Position numbers and translations under genes: made by a program
Notes under the pieces: generated by a model
Seen by the model: the letters and a program-made list of their open reading frames with translations, nothing else
Database searches by the model: none
Told to the model about the DNA's origin: nothing
In this document: piece after piece, positions 7,954 through 17,247 of the stretch
How the letters are laid out: each line of letters starts with the position of its first letter
Position numbering within the stretch: the first letter of the stretch is position 1
Assembly: GCF_031928785.1 (NCBI RefSeq)
Contig: NZ_JARQAL010000007.1
DNA: 64,000 nucleotides
Direction: 5' to 3' (one strand)
From: Enterococcus_C asini_A
GTDB lineage: Bacteria; Bacillota; Bacilli; Lactobacillales; Enterococcaceae

Positions 7954-8002
7954 AAAAAGAGCAATCCTACTTCCTGCAATTAGGAAATCGGACTGCTCTT
8001 TT
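7954..8002. terminator. Bidirectional terminator between panD and the AI-2E permease gene
   Basis: AAAAAGAGCA (7954-7963) pairs with TGCTCTTTT (7994-8002), with a long interior that pairs further (TCCTA.. against TAGGAAATCGGA). It serves two convergent transcripts. Confidence 0.75.
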
Positions 8003-8018
8003 ATAGTGCCAAATGACT

Positions 8019-9137
8019 TTATTCTTCCATTGAATCATTTAAAATGGTATTTTCTTGCTTTCTCAACCGATAGATTTTATGACCATTGATAATCAAGGTC
8101 TTAATCACCGCATAAACCGGGATACACACCAACATACCGAAAATCCCAAAGACACTGCCGGCACCTAGCAATACTAAAATAATTGTAATGGGATGAATAT
8201 TTAAAGTCTTCCCAAAGAGCAACGGTTTGATTAAATTGCCATCCAATTGCTGAATTACAAGAATGGAAATCGCCATATACAAAGCCTGCCAAGGAGAAAC
8301 AAACAACCCCACAATCACCGCCGGTACAGCCCCGATAAAGGGTCCCACGTAAGGAATAATATTGGTCAACCCGCAGATAAAAGCCAACAATAAACTATAG
8401 GGTTGTTGGAAAATCGTCATAGCAATAAAACTCAATCCCCCAATCATTAAAGCATCCAACATGGTACTACTGATATAGGCGGATAACGTATTATTCAAAT
8501 CTTTAACGGTTGCGCGTAATTCGCTGCGCAAGCTTTGGGGAAAGAATACATCCAGACTATCCATAAAACGGTAACCGTCTTTAAACATAAAAATCAAAAT
8601 AAAAGGAACGGTGAATAGTAAAACAAAAAACTTCGTCAAAACAGACAAAATATGACTTAAACTATTGGTCACACTGGTAATCAACCAATTAATAATATTA
8701 TTCAGCGTGAGATTCATACTTTCCAGCTGTTGCTCAATATTGAAATTGCGAAATTCTTCTTTCTGCCCCACTTCTACCAACCAGTTATTGGCTTCTTCGG
8801 CATAAGTAGGTAAAGATTGCGTCAATTGCACAGCTTGACTCACCAGTTGGGGCACTACATTCATAATTAAAAGGACCAGAAAGATTACCACCGTCGCAAA
8901 AACGATTAAAAAGCTCACCATGCGAGACAAACCTCTTTTTTCTAACCAGCGAACTAAAGGATCAAACATATAGTACAAAAACCCTGCTACAAATAAGGGT
9001 AAGATAATGGTGGACGCCATGGTGATTACAGGTTTTAAAAAACTTCGCATTTGAAGCAAGAAAAAACTTCCGATAATAATCAGCACCCATTCGGCGGTCC
9101 AGAAAAATAGTTTGGAATTTTTAAAACGTGATTGCAT
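8019..9137 (-). CDS. AI-2E family (PerM-like) membrane permease
   Basis: The 372-residue protein has about seven to eight hydrophobic segments in the AI-2E/UPF0118 pattern. There is an N-terminal pair, a middle soluble stretch (about 105-155), then a C-terminal block. The block holds the family sequence LTNIIPYVGPFIGAVPAVIVG and ends QQLDGNLIKPLLFGKTLNIHP. Despite the family name, many members export other substrates or exchange Na+/H+, so no substrate is assigned. GGAGGAAACAAG precedes the ATG. It appears monocistronic. Confidence 0.88.
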   Translation of the reverse strand: MQSRFKNSKLFFWTAEWVLIIIGSFFLLQMRSFLKPVITMASTIILPLFVAGFLYYMFDPLVRWLEKRGLSRMVSFLIVFATVVIFLVLLIMNVVPQLVSQAVQLTQSLPTYAEEANNWLVEVGQKEEFRNFNIEQQLESMNLTLNNIINWLITSVTNSLSHILSVLTKFFVLLFTVPFILIFMFKDGYRFMDSLDVFFPQSLRSELRATVKDLNNTLSAYISSTMLDALMIGGLSFIAMTIFQQPYSLLLAFICGLTNIIPYVGPFIGAVPAVIVGLFVSPWQALYMAISILVIQQLDGNLIKPLLFGKTLNIHPITIILVLLGAGSVFGIFGMLVCIPVYAVIKTLIINGHKIYRLRKQENTILNDSMEE

Positions 9138-9168
9138 CTTGTTTCCTCCAAGGCATGTGTTACTTTTA

Positions 9169-9195
9169 ATTGTACCATTTCTCTTAAACTAGCAA
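9169..9195 (-). promoter_or_regulatory. Promoter of the AI-2E permease gene
   Basis: On the minus strand TTGCTA (9190-9195) and TACAAT (9169-9174) are separated by 15 nt. A TGG immediately before the -10 makes it an extended -10 promoter, which compensates for the short spacer. Confidence 0.55.
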
Positions 9196-9235
9196 TAGTT
9201 TTCTTTATCGACTGAGATAATCTGATCCAGTTTTT

Positions 9236-10804
9236 TCAGTCTTTCTTGTGAATCTGCCCATTTTCAATTACCAAGTGTTTTGTGCAAAGTTTATTGAGAA
9301 AATAACGATCATGAGAAACGACTAGTAATGTTTCTTGATAGTCACTTAAAACTTCTTCCAATTCTTCTTTGCCGTAAATATCTAAGTGATTGGTAGGTTC
9401 ATCGAGAATTAAAAAATTGACTTGTTCTTGTAAGAGCTTCAAAAGATACAAACGCATTTGTTCCCCACCGGAGAGGTCTTGAATCCGCTTGGTAACATCT
9501 TCAGCATAAAATCCATGGCGGGCCAAAATATGACGGGCTCGGTCTTGAGGCAAAAATTCTTGCACAAACTCTAAAATTCGTTGCCTTGGTTTTGAAAAGA
9601 CTAGTTTTTGCGGTAAATAACCAAGTTTCACCTGGGCTCCTAGCTTAAGTGTTCCTTCGTCTAATGGTAACTCACCTACCAAACAGCGCAATAAGGTGGT
9701 CTTGCCACTCCCATTATCCCCCGCTAAAGCAACTCTCTCTTGGCGATATAAAGTAAAGCTAGCCTCACTAAAAAGGTTTTGTTCTCCTAAGATCTTGCCT
9801 AAATTTCTAGCAATCAACGCTTCATTACCAGAGCGTGTCGCCTGTTGCAAATTACCTAAGCGCTTTTTCGGTTCCTTTGGGGGAGCCTTAAGCTGTGCTT
9901 GCAGTTTCTCTACTCTACGGGACAACTCTTTGGCTTTTTTGAAAAAGGCATCGTTATCCCCTTCTTGGGCCCATTGGCGGTAGCGGCGAATCATCAATTT
10001 TAAGCGCTGAATTTCTTTTTGTTGCAAGTCAAAATTCTTTTGGAGAGTTGCTAAGCGCTCCTTTTTCAAAGACACATAGCGACTATAATTTCCTGGATAG
10101 CTGATTAACTCTTCTCCCTCAATTTCCAAAATACGATTGGTCACATTGTCCAAAAATTGTCGATCGTGGGAAATTACTAAATAAGCTTGTTTCGTATGAG
10201 CCAAATAGCTTTCCAGCCAATCAATCCCCGCTAAATCTAAATGATTGGTGGGTTCATCAAGTAATAAGACGTGAGCATTGTTGGTTAAAACCCGGGCCAA
10301 TTCTACTCGCACTCGCTGTCCCCCACTTAATGAGTCCATGGCTTGTTCCAATTTATCTTCCAGTCCTAATCCTTTCATAGTGCCACTGATCCGATCTTCT
10401 AAGGTGTAACCTCCCGCGTCTTCATATTGACTTTGTAAGCGACCGTAGTGGGCTAAAAGACGATCCAAATCAACATCAGTTTTTGTCATAGTTTGTTCTA
10501 AACGATTTAATTCTTGCTTTAAATTTTCAATTTCTGGAAATGAATTGAGCAAATAATCTTTCACAAGCATAGGAGAACTCGTTAATTTTTGAGGTACATA
10601 GCCAATGCTCAAACCTTTTTGGCGAGCTACAGTGCCACTGGTTACTCCTTCTTCTCCCGTTAAAATCCGTAAGAGTGTGCTTTTCCCACAGCCATTGTGT
10701 CCGACTAATCCAATTTTGTCTCCAGCTTGTAATGTAAGATCTATTTTTTCAAAGACCGGGGTGGTCCCAAAGTTTTTGGTGAGTTGGTTTCCTTGAATAT
10801 ACAT
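9236..10804 (-). CDS. ABC-F family ATPase, second copy
   Basis: The 522-residue protein has two ABC domains and no membrane segments. Domain 1 has Walker A GHNGCGKS (about 35-42), LSGGQ and VLLLDEPTNHLD. Domain 2 has GDNGSGKT, LSGGE and FLILDEPTNHLD. A long charged linker (about 245-320, rich in K, R, Q) lies between. It shares the ABC-F plan with the gene at 3193 but is clearly divergent. Its long leader holds a strong promoter, a 27-codon ORF with its own ribosome site and a terminator. That layout is typical of inducible antibiotic-protection ABC-F genes. Resistance function is inference only. Confidence 0.9.
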   Translation of the reverse strand: MYIQGNQLTKNFGTTPVFEKIDLTLQAGDKIGLVGHNGCGKSTLLRILTGEEGVTSGTVARQKGLSIGYVPQKLTSSPMLVKDYLLNSFPEIENLKQELNRLEQTMTKTDVDLDRLLAHYGRLQSQYEDAGGYTLEDRISGTMKGLGLEDKLEQAMDSLSGGQRVRVELARVLTNNAHVLLLDEPTNHLDLAGIDWLESYLAHTKQAYLVISHDRQFLDNVTNRILEIEGEELISYPGNYSRYVSLKKERLATLQKNFDLQQKEIQRLKLMIRRYRQWAQEGDNDAFFKKAKELSRRVEKLQAQLKAPPKEPKKRLGNLQQATRSGNEALIARNLGKILGEQNLFSEASFTLYRQERVALAGDNGSGKTTLLRCLVGELPLDEGTLKLGAQVKLGYLPQKLVFSKPRQRILEFVQEFLPQDRARHILARHGFYAEDVTKRIQDLSGGEQMRLYLLKLLQEQVNFLILDEPTNHLDIYGKEELEEVLSDYQETLLVVSHDRYFLNKLCTKHLVIENGQIHKKD

Positions 10805-10840
10805 AAATTCCTCCTGTCTGACCGAGGAGTACTAGCCAAT

Positions 10841-10867
10841 AAAAAAAGGCCATGGCATCCCATGACC
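10841..10867 (-). terminator. Leader terminator (attenuator) before ABC-F gene 2
   Basis: On the minus strand GGTCATGG (10860-10867) pairs with CCATGGCC (10848-10855) over a 4-nt loop, followed by seven T's (plus A-run 10841-10847). It is 37 nt upstream of the ABC-F start. An upstream CCATGA (plus 10905-10910) could pair with TCATGG in the 5' arm as a short antiterminator. Confidence 0.85.
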
Positions 10868-10926
10868 TCGTTATCTATTGAATTTCTTCATCAGCGAGAT
10901 TGCTTCATGGTCAGTTATTATTTTCA

Positions 10927-10972
10927 AAATAAAGCGTAAAATTGGGCAAACTTCCCCATTCGTGCTTTATTT
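10927..10972 (-). promoter_or_regulatory. Leader hairpin overlapping the uORF stop
   Basis: AAATAAAGC and GCTTTATTT (plus 10927-10935 and 10964-10972) form a 9-bp stem with a partly paired interior. Its 5' arm in the RNA contains the stop codon of the upstream ORF, so ribosome position there decides whether it folds. Confidence 0.55.
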
Positions 10973-11050
10973 GAAAGTAATGGCATGACAAAAACAGATT
11001 GCCAATTTCAATTGATCTGCTTGTTCTGTTATTTTTGTCAGCCGAACCAT
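10967..11050 (-). CDS. 27-codon leader peptide ORF upstream of ABC-F gene 2
   Basis: The ORF starts with ATG at 11050, 8 nt after a strong GGGAGGG (11059-11065). It begins MVRLTKITEQADQLKLAICF and ends CHAITFK. It sits about 27 nt after the predicted transcript start and ends inside a leader hairpin, ahead of the terminator at 10841-10867. This matches ribosome-mediated attenuation, in which a drug-stalled ribosome on the leader ORF prevents termination. The peptide is not recognised. The strong ribosome site is the main evidence for translation. Confidence 0.7.
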   Translation of the reverse strand: MVRLTKITEQADQLKLAICFCHAITFK

Positions 11051-11083
11051 AAAGTCATCCCTCCCTTACTTGCTCTTATATTC

Positions 11084-11112
11084 AGCATAGCATGGCAAAG
11101 AGGTTTCGGCAA
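11084..11112 (-). promoter_or_regulatory. Promoter of ABC-F gene 2
   Basis: On the minus strand TTGCCG (11107-11112) and TATGCT (11084-11089) are separated by 17 nt. The start point is expected near 11077, giving a leader of about 270 nt. Confidence 0.7.
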
Positions 11113-11163
11113 TTCTTTTTTGAAAGGGATAACATTTTGCATAGAAAAAGTCGAACAGAGTAT

Positions 11164-11202
11164 AAAAAAGTTTCTGACCAATTCCTCAGTCAGAAACTTT
11201 TT
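11164..11202 (-). terminator. Terminator of the ABC exporter operon
   Basis: A perfect 14-bp inverted repeat (11165-11178 against 11189-11202) with A/T runs lies directly after the exporter stop codon. It could also act toward the plus strand, but no plus-strand gene ends there. Confidence 0.88.
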
Positions 11203-11203
11203 G

Positions 11204-13084
11204 TTAATCCAATTCGATTTTCCCGGTGTAAAGTTGGTAATAAAGTCCTTTTTCCGCTAACAGAGAATTATGATCCCCTCGTTCAATGATTCGTCCGTGG
11301 TCTAATACCATAATCACATCAGCATTTTGAATGGTGGACAAGCGGTGAGCAATCACAAAGACGGTGCGTCCTTGCATCAATTTATCCATCCCTTCTTGAA
11401 CGATTTTCTCTGTCCGGGTGTCAATACTTGAAGTAGCTTCATCTAAAATCATCACCGGTGGATTGGCAATGGCTGCCCGGGCAATGGCTAAAAGTTGTCG
11501 CTGTCCTTGGGAAAGTCCCTCACCATCTCCTGTAATTACTGTGTCATAGCCTTCTGGTAAGTGGTTGATAAAACTATCTGCATTGGCCAGTTTCGCTGCA
11601 GCCACTACTTCGTCATCGGTAGCGGTTAACTTTCCAAAACGAATATTTTCCGCGATACTTCCTGTAAACAAATGAGTATCTTGCAAAACAATTCCTAATG
11701 AATGACGCAGCGAGTCTTTTTTAATCTTTTGAATGTTAATGCCATCGTAACGAATTTTCCCTTCTTGAATGTCGTAAAAACGATTGATTAAATTCGTAAT
11801 GGTCGTTTTTCCGGCACCAGTGGCACCGACAAAAGCGACTTTTTGTCCTGGATTGGCATAAATATTGATGTCGTGTAAGACGATATGTTCCGGTACATAA
11901 CCAAAATCAACATCTTCAAAGACCACGTCTCCAGTTAATTTCGTATAAGTGGTAGTGCCATCAGCATGGGGATGTTTCCAAGCCCACAAGCCGGTACGCT
12001 CAGAAGATTCAGTAATTACGCCATCTTCTTCTTTGGCGTTGATTAACGTCACATAGCCTTCATCGACTTCTGGTTTTTCATCAAGGAGATCAAAAATCCG
12101 ATTTGCTCCTGCTAAAGCCATAATGACAAAATTAATCTGTTGAGAAATCTGGCTAATGGGGCCATTTAACGAACGGCTCAGTTGGAGAAAAGAAGCAATC
12201 ATCCCCACTGTTAAGCCACTAACTCCATTAATGGCAAAGAGACCGCCGATAATCGCAATTAAAATGTATTGCACATTTAACAAGTTCATCATAATCGGCA
12301 TCAATTGGTTAGCATTTACGTTGGCTTGGGTGGCGCTATTTTGCAGAGCATCATTGACTTTATCAAAATCTGCAATGGCTTTTTCTTCATGATTAAAGAC
12401 TTTCACCACTTTTTGACCGTGCATCATTTCTTCAATATAGCCGTTGACAATCCCTAAATCTCGTTGTTGCGCACCGAAGAAGCGCCCGCTGCGTTTAGAG
12501 ATAAAACGAACCACATTGAGCATCAAAAAGACGGAAACCATGACGAAGATGGTCAATGGCAAGCTTAAGGTAAACATCGCAATAAAGACAGACACAAACG
12601 TAATCAACGCCGACATTAAATTGGGAATACTTTGAGAAATCATCTGACGCAAAGTATCCGTATCATTCGTAAAGTGACTCATAATGTCCCCGTGGGGATG
12701 GCTGTCAAAATAGCGAATAGGAAGTGTCTCCATATGAGTAAACATTTGATCGCGAATTTTCTTTTGGGTTCCTTCACTGATTTTTACCATCGTAAAGTTA
12801 TAAATCAACCCTGCTGCAACCCCCACAATATAAATCAGCGCCATTTGCATAATTGCTTGTAAGAGCCCCGCAAAATCAGGATTGCTTTGACCCAACATTG
12901 GTGTAATATGCTGGTCAATTACGGTTTGGATGAACAACGAGCCTCTAACATTTGCAAAAGCCGAAAGCACAATCATCACAAAAACCATGACCAGCTGCAA
13001 TTTATAATCACTGAACATCAGTTTTAAGAGCCGTTTTAACGTTCTGATTGGTGAAGCAGTATTGATTCCTGGATTAGTCGACAT
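11204..13084 (-). CDS. ABC exporter half-transporter, catalytic subunit
   Basis: The 626-residue protein has an N-terminal six-helix exporter domain (about 20-330) and a C-terminal ATPase. The ATPase keeps Walker A GATGAGKTT, Walker B with catalytic Glu (ILDEATSS, D548/E549) and the switch His (IAHR, H580). Its signature is LSQGQ rather than LSGGQ. The partner upstream has a degenerate ATPase, so the pair should form a heterodimeric multidrug-type exporter like EfrAB or EfrCD. The ATG at 13084 has AAAGGA upstream and overlaps the previous stop by 11 nt. A more distal in-frame ATG at 13114 has no good ribosome site. Confidence 0.9.
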   Translation of the reverse strand: MSTNPGINTASPIRTLKRLLKLMFSDYKLQLVMVFVMIVLSAFANVRGSLFIQTVIDQHITPMLGQSNPDFAGLLQAIMQMALIYIVGVAAGLIYNFTMVKISEGTQKKIRDQMFTHMETLPIRYFDSHPHGDIMSHFTNDTDTLRQMISQSIPNLMSALITFVSVFIAMFTLSLPLTIFVMVSVFLMLNVVRFISKRSGRFFGAQQRDLGIVNGYIEEMMHGQKVVKVFNHEEKAIADFDKVNDALQNSATQANVNANQLMPIMMNLLNVQYILIAIIGGLFAINGVSGLTVGMIASFLQLSRSLNGPISQISQQINFVIMALAGANRIFDLLDEKPEVDEGYVTLINAKEEDGVITESSERTGLWAWKHPHADGTTTYTKLTGDVVFEDVDFGYVPEHIVLHDINIYANPGQKVAFVGATGAGKTTITNLINRFYDIQEGKIRYDGINIQKIKKDSLRHSLGIVLQDTHLFTGSIAENIRFGKLTATDDEVVAAAKLANADSFINHLPEGYDTVITGDGEGLSQGQRQLLAIARAAIANPPVMILDEATSSIDTRTEKIVQEGMDKLMQGRTVFVIAHRLSTIQNADVIMVLDHGRIIERGDHNSLLAEKGLYYQLYTGKIELD

Positions 13085-14813
13085 GTTCACCAAATCCTTT
13101 CTCTTGTGATTCATAGACTTCTTGATAAATCTGGTTATTTGCCAAAAGTTCTTCGTGAGTCCCTAAACCATTAATCTTACCATCATCTAAAACAATGATT
13201 AAATCTGCATCTTGAATGGAAGTCACCCGTTGAGAGATGATTAATGTCGTCGTTCCGGGAATCGCTTCTTTTAACCCAGCGCGAATTTCTTGATCGGTGC
13301 GCGTATCTACCGCACTGGTTGAATCATCCAAAATCAAAATTTTAGGTTTCTTTAACAGGGCGCGAGCAATAGTCAAGCGTTGTTTTTGTCCCCCAGAAAC
13401 ATTAGTCCCCCCTTGGGCAATCATGGTATCGTACTTATCAAGAAATTCTTGGACAAAAGAATCTGCTTGGGCAATTTTGGCAGCAGCGATAATTTCTTCC
13501 TCGCTGGCATTTTCGTTACCCCAACGTAGATTTTCTTTAATCGTACCAGAAAAGAGGACATTGTTTTGTAACACCATAGAGACCTGGTCACGCAATGTCT
13601 CTATATCGTATTCCCGTACATCGTGTCCTCCTACGATAACGGCACCTTTTGTTACGTCATAAAGTCTTGGAATCAATTGGACAAAAGTGGACTTGGAACT
13701 ACCAGTCCCCCCGATAATTCCCACAACTTGACCAGATTTGATCTCTAAATTAATGTTTTCCAACACCAATTTATTCATATCATCTGCATAACTAAAGCAG
13801 ACATCTTTAAATTGAATACTACCATCAGGAACGGTCATTCGTGGCTTTTTAGGATTGGTAATTTGGCTTTCCTCATTAAAGACTTCCACGATCCGATCGG
13901 CGGAAGTTCTGGCAATGAGAATTTGCACAAAGGCCATGGAGATCATCATTAAACTCATTAAGATTTGCATGGTGTAATTGAACATCGAAACCAACTCTCC
14001 AGTAGTCAAACTACCTTCCACCACGATTAACTTGGCACCAAACCAAGACAAAAGCAACATACAAGTATAAACAGCAAATTGCAATAATGGCATGTTAAAA
14101 GCGACAATGCGTTGAGCCAGAGTAAAGTCTTTGTATACTTCGTTGGAAACTTCACCAAATTGTTTTTCTTGGTGTTTTTCCCGAACAAAGGATTTCACCA
14201 CCCGAATTCCTTGTAAGTTTTCTTGCACGACGTTGTTTAAACGATCATACGTGCGAAAAACTTTGATAAATAAAGGATGGGCAAAATGAATCACCAAAGC
14301 TAAGCCAATGACCAAAAAAGGTACCACAGCCAAATAGATCAAAATCAACCGAGGATTGATGAAGCCCACCATGGTTAATGAGAAGATTAAAATCAAAGGA
14401 CTTCTCACCAACATACGGATAATCATTTGAAAAGCATTTTGAACGTTGGTCACATCGGTGGTCATTCGGGTAATTAAGCCGGAAGTGGAAAAACGATCAA
14501 TATTGGCAAAAGAAAAACCTTGAATCCGGGCAAAAATATTATGGCGTAAATTCCGGGCAAAACCAGCTGAAGCTACCGCCGCCCGACGAGCCCCCATAGT
14601 GCCACAAAATAATGCAAAAAGCCCACAGACAAAGAGTAAGGCGCCATACTTGAGAATGGCCCCGGTGTCGCTTTGGGCGATCCCTTGGTCAATCATCGCT
14701 GCCATAATCAACGGCATAATCACATCCATGATGACTTCCCCGGTGACAAATAACGGCGTGAGCAGGGTGTCTTTTTTGTAACTGCCCACATTTGCTAAAA
14801 GGGTTTTTAGCAT
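13074..14813 (-). CDS. ABC exporter half-transporter, degenerate-ATPase subunit
   Basis: The 579-residue protein has six membrane helices (about 15-310) and an ATPase domain. Walker A is GGTGSSKST and the signature is VSGGQ. The catalytic Glu after Walker B is replaced by Asp (LILDDSTS, D496/D497) and the switch His by Gln (IISQR, Q528). These two changes mark the non-hydrolysing site of heterodimeric exporters such as TM287/288. The gene is followed by its catalytic partner with an 11-nt overlap. Substrate range cannot be inferred beyond a drug or lipid-like efflux role. Confidence 0.9.
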   Translation of the reverse strand: MLKTLLANVGSYKKDTLLTPLFVTGEVIMDVIMPLIMAAMIDQGIAQSDTGAILKYGALLFVCGLFALFCGTMGARRAAVASAGFARNLRHNIFARIQGFSFANIDRFSTSGLITRMTTDVTNVQNAFQMIIRMLVRSPLILIFSLTMVGFINPRLILIYLAVVPFLVIGLALVIHFAHPLFIKVFRTYDRLNNVVQENLQGIRVVKSFVREKHQEKQFGEVSNEVYKDFTLAQRIVAFNMPLLQFAVYTCMLLLSWFGAKLIVVEGSLTTGELVSMFNYTMQILMSLMMISMAFVQILIARTSADRIVEVFNEESQITNPKKPRMTVPDGSIQFKDVCFSYADDMNKLVLENINLEIKSGQVVGIIGGTGSSKSTFVQLIPRLYDVTKGAVIVGGHDVREYDIETLRDQVSMVLQNNVLFSGTIKENLRWGNENASEEEIIAAAKIAQADSFVQEFLDKYDTMIAQGGTNVSGGQKQRLTIARALLKKPKILILDDSTSAVDTRTDQEIRAGLKEAIPGTTTLIISQRVTSIQDADLIIVLDDGKINGLGTHEELLANNQIYQEVYESQEKGFGEHVD

Positions 14814-14855
14814 ACATCTCTTCCTTTCTTTTCTAAATTCCTATGAGAACAAATC

Positions 14856-14889
14856 AAAGAGACGACAGGACTGCTCCCTCGTCTCTTTT
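14856..14889 (-). promoter_or_regulatory. Leader hairpin before the exporter operon
   Basis: AAAGAGACGA (14856-14865) and TCGTCTCTTT (14879-14888) form a 10-bp stem in the exporter 5' region. The minus-strand T-tract is poor (TTTGATTTG), so it may be a weak attenuator or only an RNA-stabilising stem. Confidence 0.45.
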
Positions 14890-14896
14890 CAGAATT

Positions 14897-14923
14897 ATTC
14901 CGCTACATTAACTCTAGCGGAAT
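14897..14923. repeat. Inverted repeat, possible operator of the exporter operon
   Basis: ATTCCGCTA (14897-14905) and TAGCGGAAT (14915-14923) are perfect 9-bp inverted copies with a 9-nt spacer. There is no downstream T-run on the minus strand. The site lies about 85 nt upstream of the first exporter gene and fits a dimeric repressor site. No regulator gene is adjacent. Confidence 0.45.
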
Positions 14924-14994
14924 AAAAAAACAAATACAAGACTTGACATTTACAAAAAAAGCTATCAAGTTTACATAATATAATTATGGCTTGG

Positions 14995-17238
14995 TTAATC
15001 CAAATAACGGGCCAACAACCCTACCAGCTCCTCTGGAAATCGCTGTAAATCGGTAATATCCAAAAAGCGGTGTTCGCCATAAATCTCTCGAATAATTTCT
15101 TGGTCTTCTCCAATTGCTGCGGCCAAAAAGATAATCCCTTGACGTTCATAGTCGGCAATTACTTGTTGAATGTCTTCTTTTGCTTTTTTGCCCGTATAAT
15201 CCGGCATGGCTTTGGGCTGACCATCGGAAATGGAGAATAAAACTTTTGTTGTTGCCGCTTCTTTACTTAAACTATCGGCTAAAATTCGCAGTGGCACCCC
15301 ATCCCGGTTATTTTGTCGCGGTTTTATCCCGGCCATTTTTCCAGCGACTCCTTGGTAATCATCAGAAAACTCTTTATAAGAATAAATAGAAGTCTTCTCT
15401 CGACTGGAAAGATCCGCCGTATCCCCATAAACCATTAAAGGTAAGCTCAATTCCTTTGAAAACTCCAAAACCGATAAACCAGCTTTGCGCGCTGCCTCTA
15501 AACGTCCTTGGCGAACCATGGAGCCAGACTCATCAATACGCAAGGCAATCGCCAAACTAGGTGCTTCCTGAGGGGGATTTTTCTTTTCAAAAGTCCGAAA
15601 ATCCTCATAAGCCACCCGACTAGCATCAAAACGGGTTCCCGTATACTGACCTCGTCGAAAATTGACGCTTTCTTCATTTTCCAAAATTTCCTTCAGTTTT
15701 TTAACCACCGGCGCTACCTTGGGACGGATTTCTTGCAGTAATGTGCGGGCTAATTTTTGATCAGCCTCCGTAGCCTTTGGTCGGTGAATGATCAACCCTT
15801 CCTTAGCATGAATAGTATCTTTAAAAAGTTTCCGGGCAGCTTGGTTAAGCTGACGCTTTTCTTGTTTTTCTTTTTCTAGTTCGGCTGCTGTAGCCCCCGT
15901 AGTCGGTAACGAATCGCCTTTGTCGTCAGCTTCCGTCCCGATGGCTGTTTGAGTGACTGTATCATTTCGTTTATCAATTTCTGGTAAATCAGAGGCTGGT
16001 TTTCTCTCTTCCTCATTACGTTTTAACTCTGTAGCTGCTTCACTCTCAGAATCTTTTTCCACAGGTGCTTCTTCTTCACTGCTAGCTAAAACTAAATTTT
16101 CAGCTTCTGTAGTAATATTTCTAACATCGGCTTCTTCTTGGCTTATGCGACGTCCTTCTTTAAAGGTTTGTAAAGGCCTGCTATAAAACCAACTGGCTAA
16201 GTCTTTTAAGAGGCCACTAGTTTCTAAAGCATCTTCTAAAAGACTTAATTCGTTTGGTTCTGTGGTTAACTTATACAGTACTTTAGGATATAACGTTTCT
16301 AAAGGATTTTGACCTTGTTTCAAACTATTGGTCCAATAAAAGTAAGAGCGCATCCCCGCTACGCCTTTAATGGCATTGGCTTTGGCAGTGTCTTCTAAAA
16401 GACGGATACTTCTGGCCATGATTTCTAAAGGTTCTTCTTCTGTAAAGCCGGTTTTTGCTACCGCTCGCTCCATCATTACAGCTAATGGAGGTAAATCCAT
16501 TTTTTCCGCATGCTGCATACGATCCCGCAACGATTCATTTAATGGACGGGTTCCTTGGTAATTCCGATTAGTGGTAATGACTACTACACAATCAGGATGG
16601 CGTCGGACTAAGCCTGTAGGAGTGTTTAGCATCCCATTGGCTTCCAACGCTGAGTTTAACGCCACCATAACAGAAGCATCTCGAATTACGGTAGGTTCTT
16701 GAATTTCTAATAAATAGCCTTTTTCCAAGGCCCGCAGTATTTCAGAAGGATAAAAACGATACTGTACAGAAGTCCCTTGCTCTTTTTCAATTCGTTCCAC
16801 CAACTGAGCTAATTTTTCCTTTGCGCTGGACGGAGGTAATGAAAAATGCTCCGCGATTAAATCTAATACAGCTTGTAAACTATCTGTTTGGTAGATAGCC
16901 TCTAAAAGTTCGCCATCTTCTTCTCGATTTTCAGTCACAGGCAATAAGGCACCAAAGACATCTGATTTATCCATATCCGCAAAGCAAGTCACTTTAGTAT
17001 AAGGCAATTGCAATTGATAAGATAATGCTTTTGCCAATTCGGTTTTCCCTGAGCCCGCGTCCCCTTCTAAGAGTACGTTAAAAACCTTCAATTCCGGGTC
17101 ATCCCAATTGTTCTTAATCTCACTGGCTACTCGTAGTTCAACTTCTCCCGTTTGGTGACTAGCAGGTTTTTCCCAGATCATTATGCGTTCCAATTTGCTA
17201 AAATGGCGATTGCCTGTTACTTCATAAGGTGTTTTCAT
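14995..17238 (-). CDS. AAA ATPase and VWA domain fusion protein
   Basis: The 747-residue protein joins a MoxR/CobS-like AAA ATPase with a C-terminal von Willebrand A domain. The ATPase (about 1-350) has Walker A GDAGSGKT at 59-66, sensor-1 VVVITTNRN, and RDRMQHAEKMDLPP. The linker (about 375-480) is acidic and of low complexity. The VWA domain (about 562-747) has an intact MIDAS DESGSM at 569-574 and SISDGQP. Paired AAA-VWA proteins act as metal chelatases or as chaperones that mature enzymes. The client here is unknown. AGGAGGG precedes the ATG. It follows a small gene by 9 nt, so they form an operon. Confidence 0.85.
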   Translation of the reverse strand: MKTPYEVTGNRHFSKLERIMIWEKPASHQTGEVELRVASEIKNNWDDPELKVFNVLLEGDAGSGKTELAKALSYQLQLPYTKVTCFADMDKSDVFGALLPVTENREEDGELLEAIYQTDSLQAVLDLIAEHFSLPPSSAKEKLAQLVERIEKEQGTSVQYRFYPSEILRALEKGYLLEIQEPTVIRDASVMVALNSALEANGMLNTPTGLVRRHPDCVVVITTNRNYQGTRPLNESLRDRMQHAEKMDLPPLAVMMERAVAKTGFTEEEPLEIMARSIRLLEDTAKANAIKGVAGMRSYFYWTNSLKQGQNPLETLYPKVLYKLTTEPNELSLLEDALETSGLLKDLASWFYSRPLQTFKEGRRISQEEADVRNITTEAENLVLASSEEEAPVEKDSESEAATELKRNEEERKPASDLPEIDKRNDTVTQTAIGTEADDKGDSLPTTGATAAELEKEKQEKRQLNQAARKLFKDTIHAKEGLIIHRPKATEADQKLARTLLQEIRPKVAPVVKKLKEILENEESVNFRRGQYTGTRFDASRVAYEDFRTFEKKNPPQEAPSLAIALRIDESGSMVRQGRLEAARKAGLSVLEFSKELSLPLMVYGDTADLSSREKTSIYSYKEFSDDYQGVAGKMAGIKPRQNNRDGVPLRILADSLSKEAATTKVLFSISDGQPKAMPDYTGKKAKEDIQQVIADYERQGIIFLAAAIGEDQEIIREIYGEHRFLDITDLQRFPEELVGLLARYLD

Positions 17239-17247
17239 AGGCCCTCC

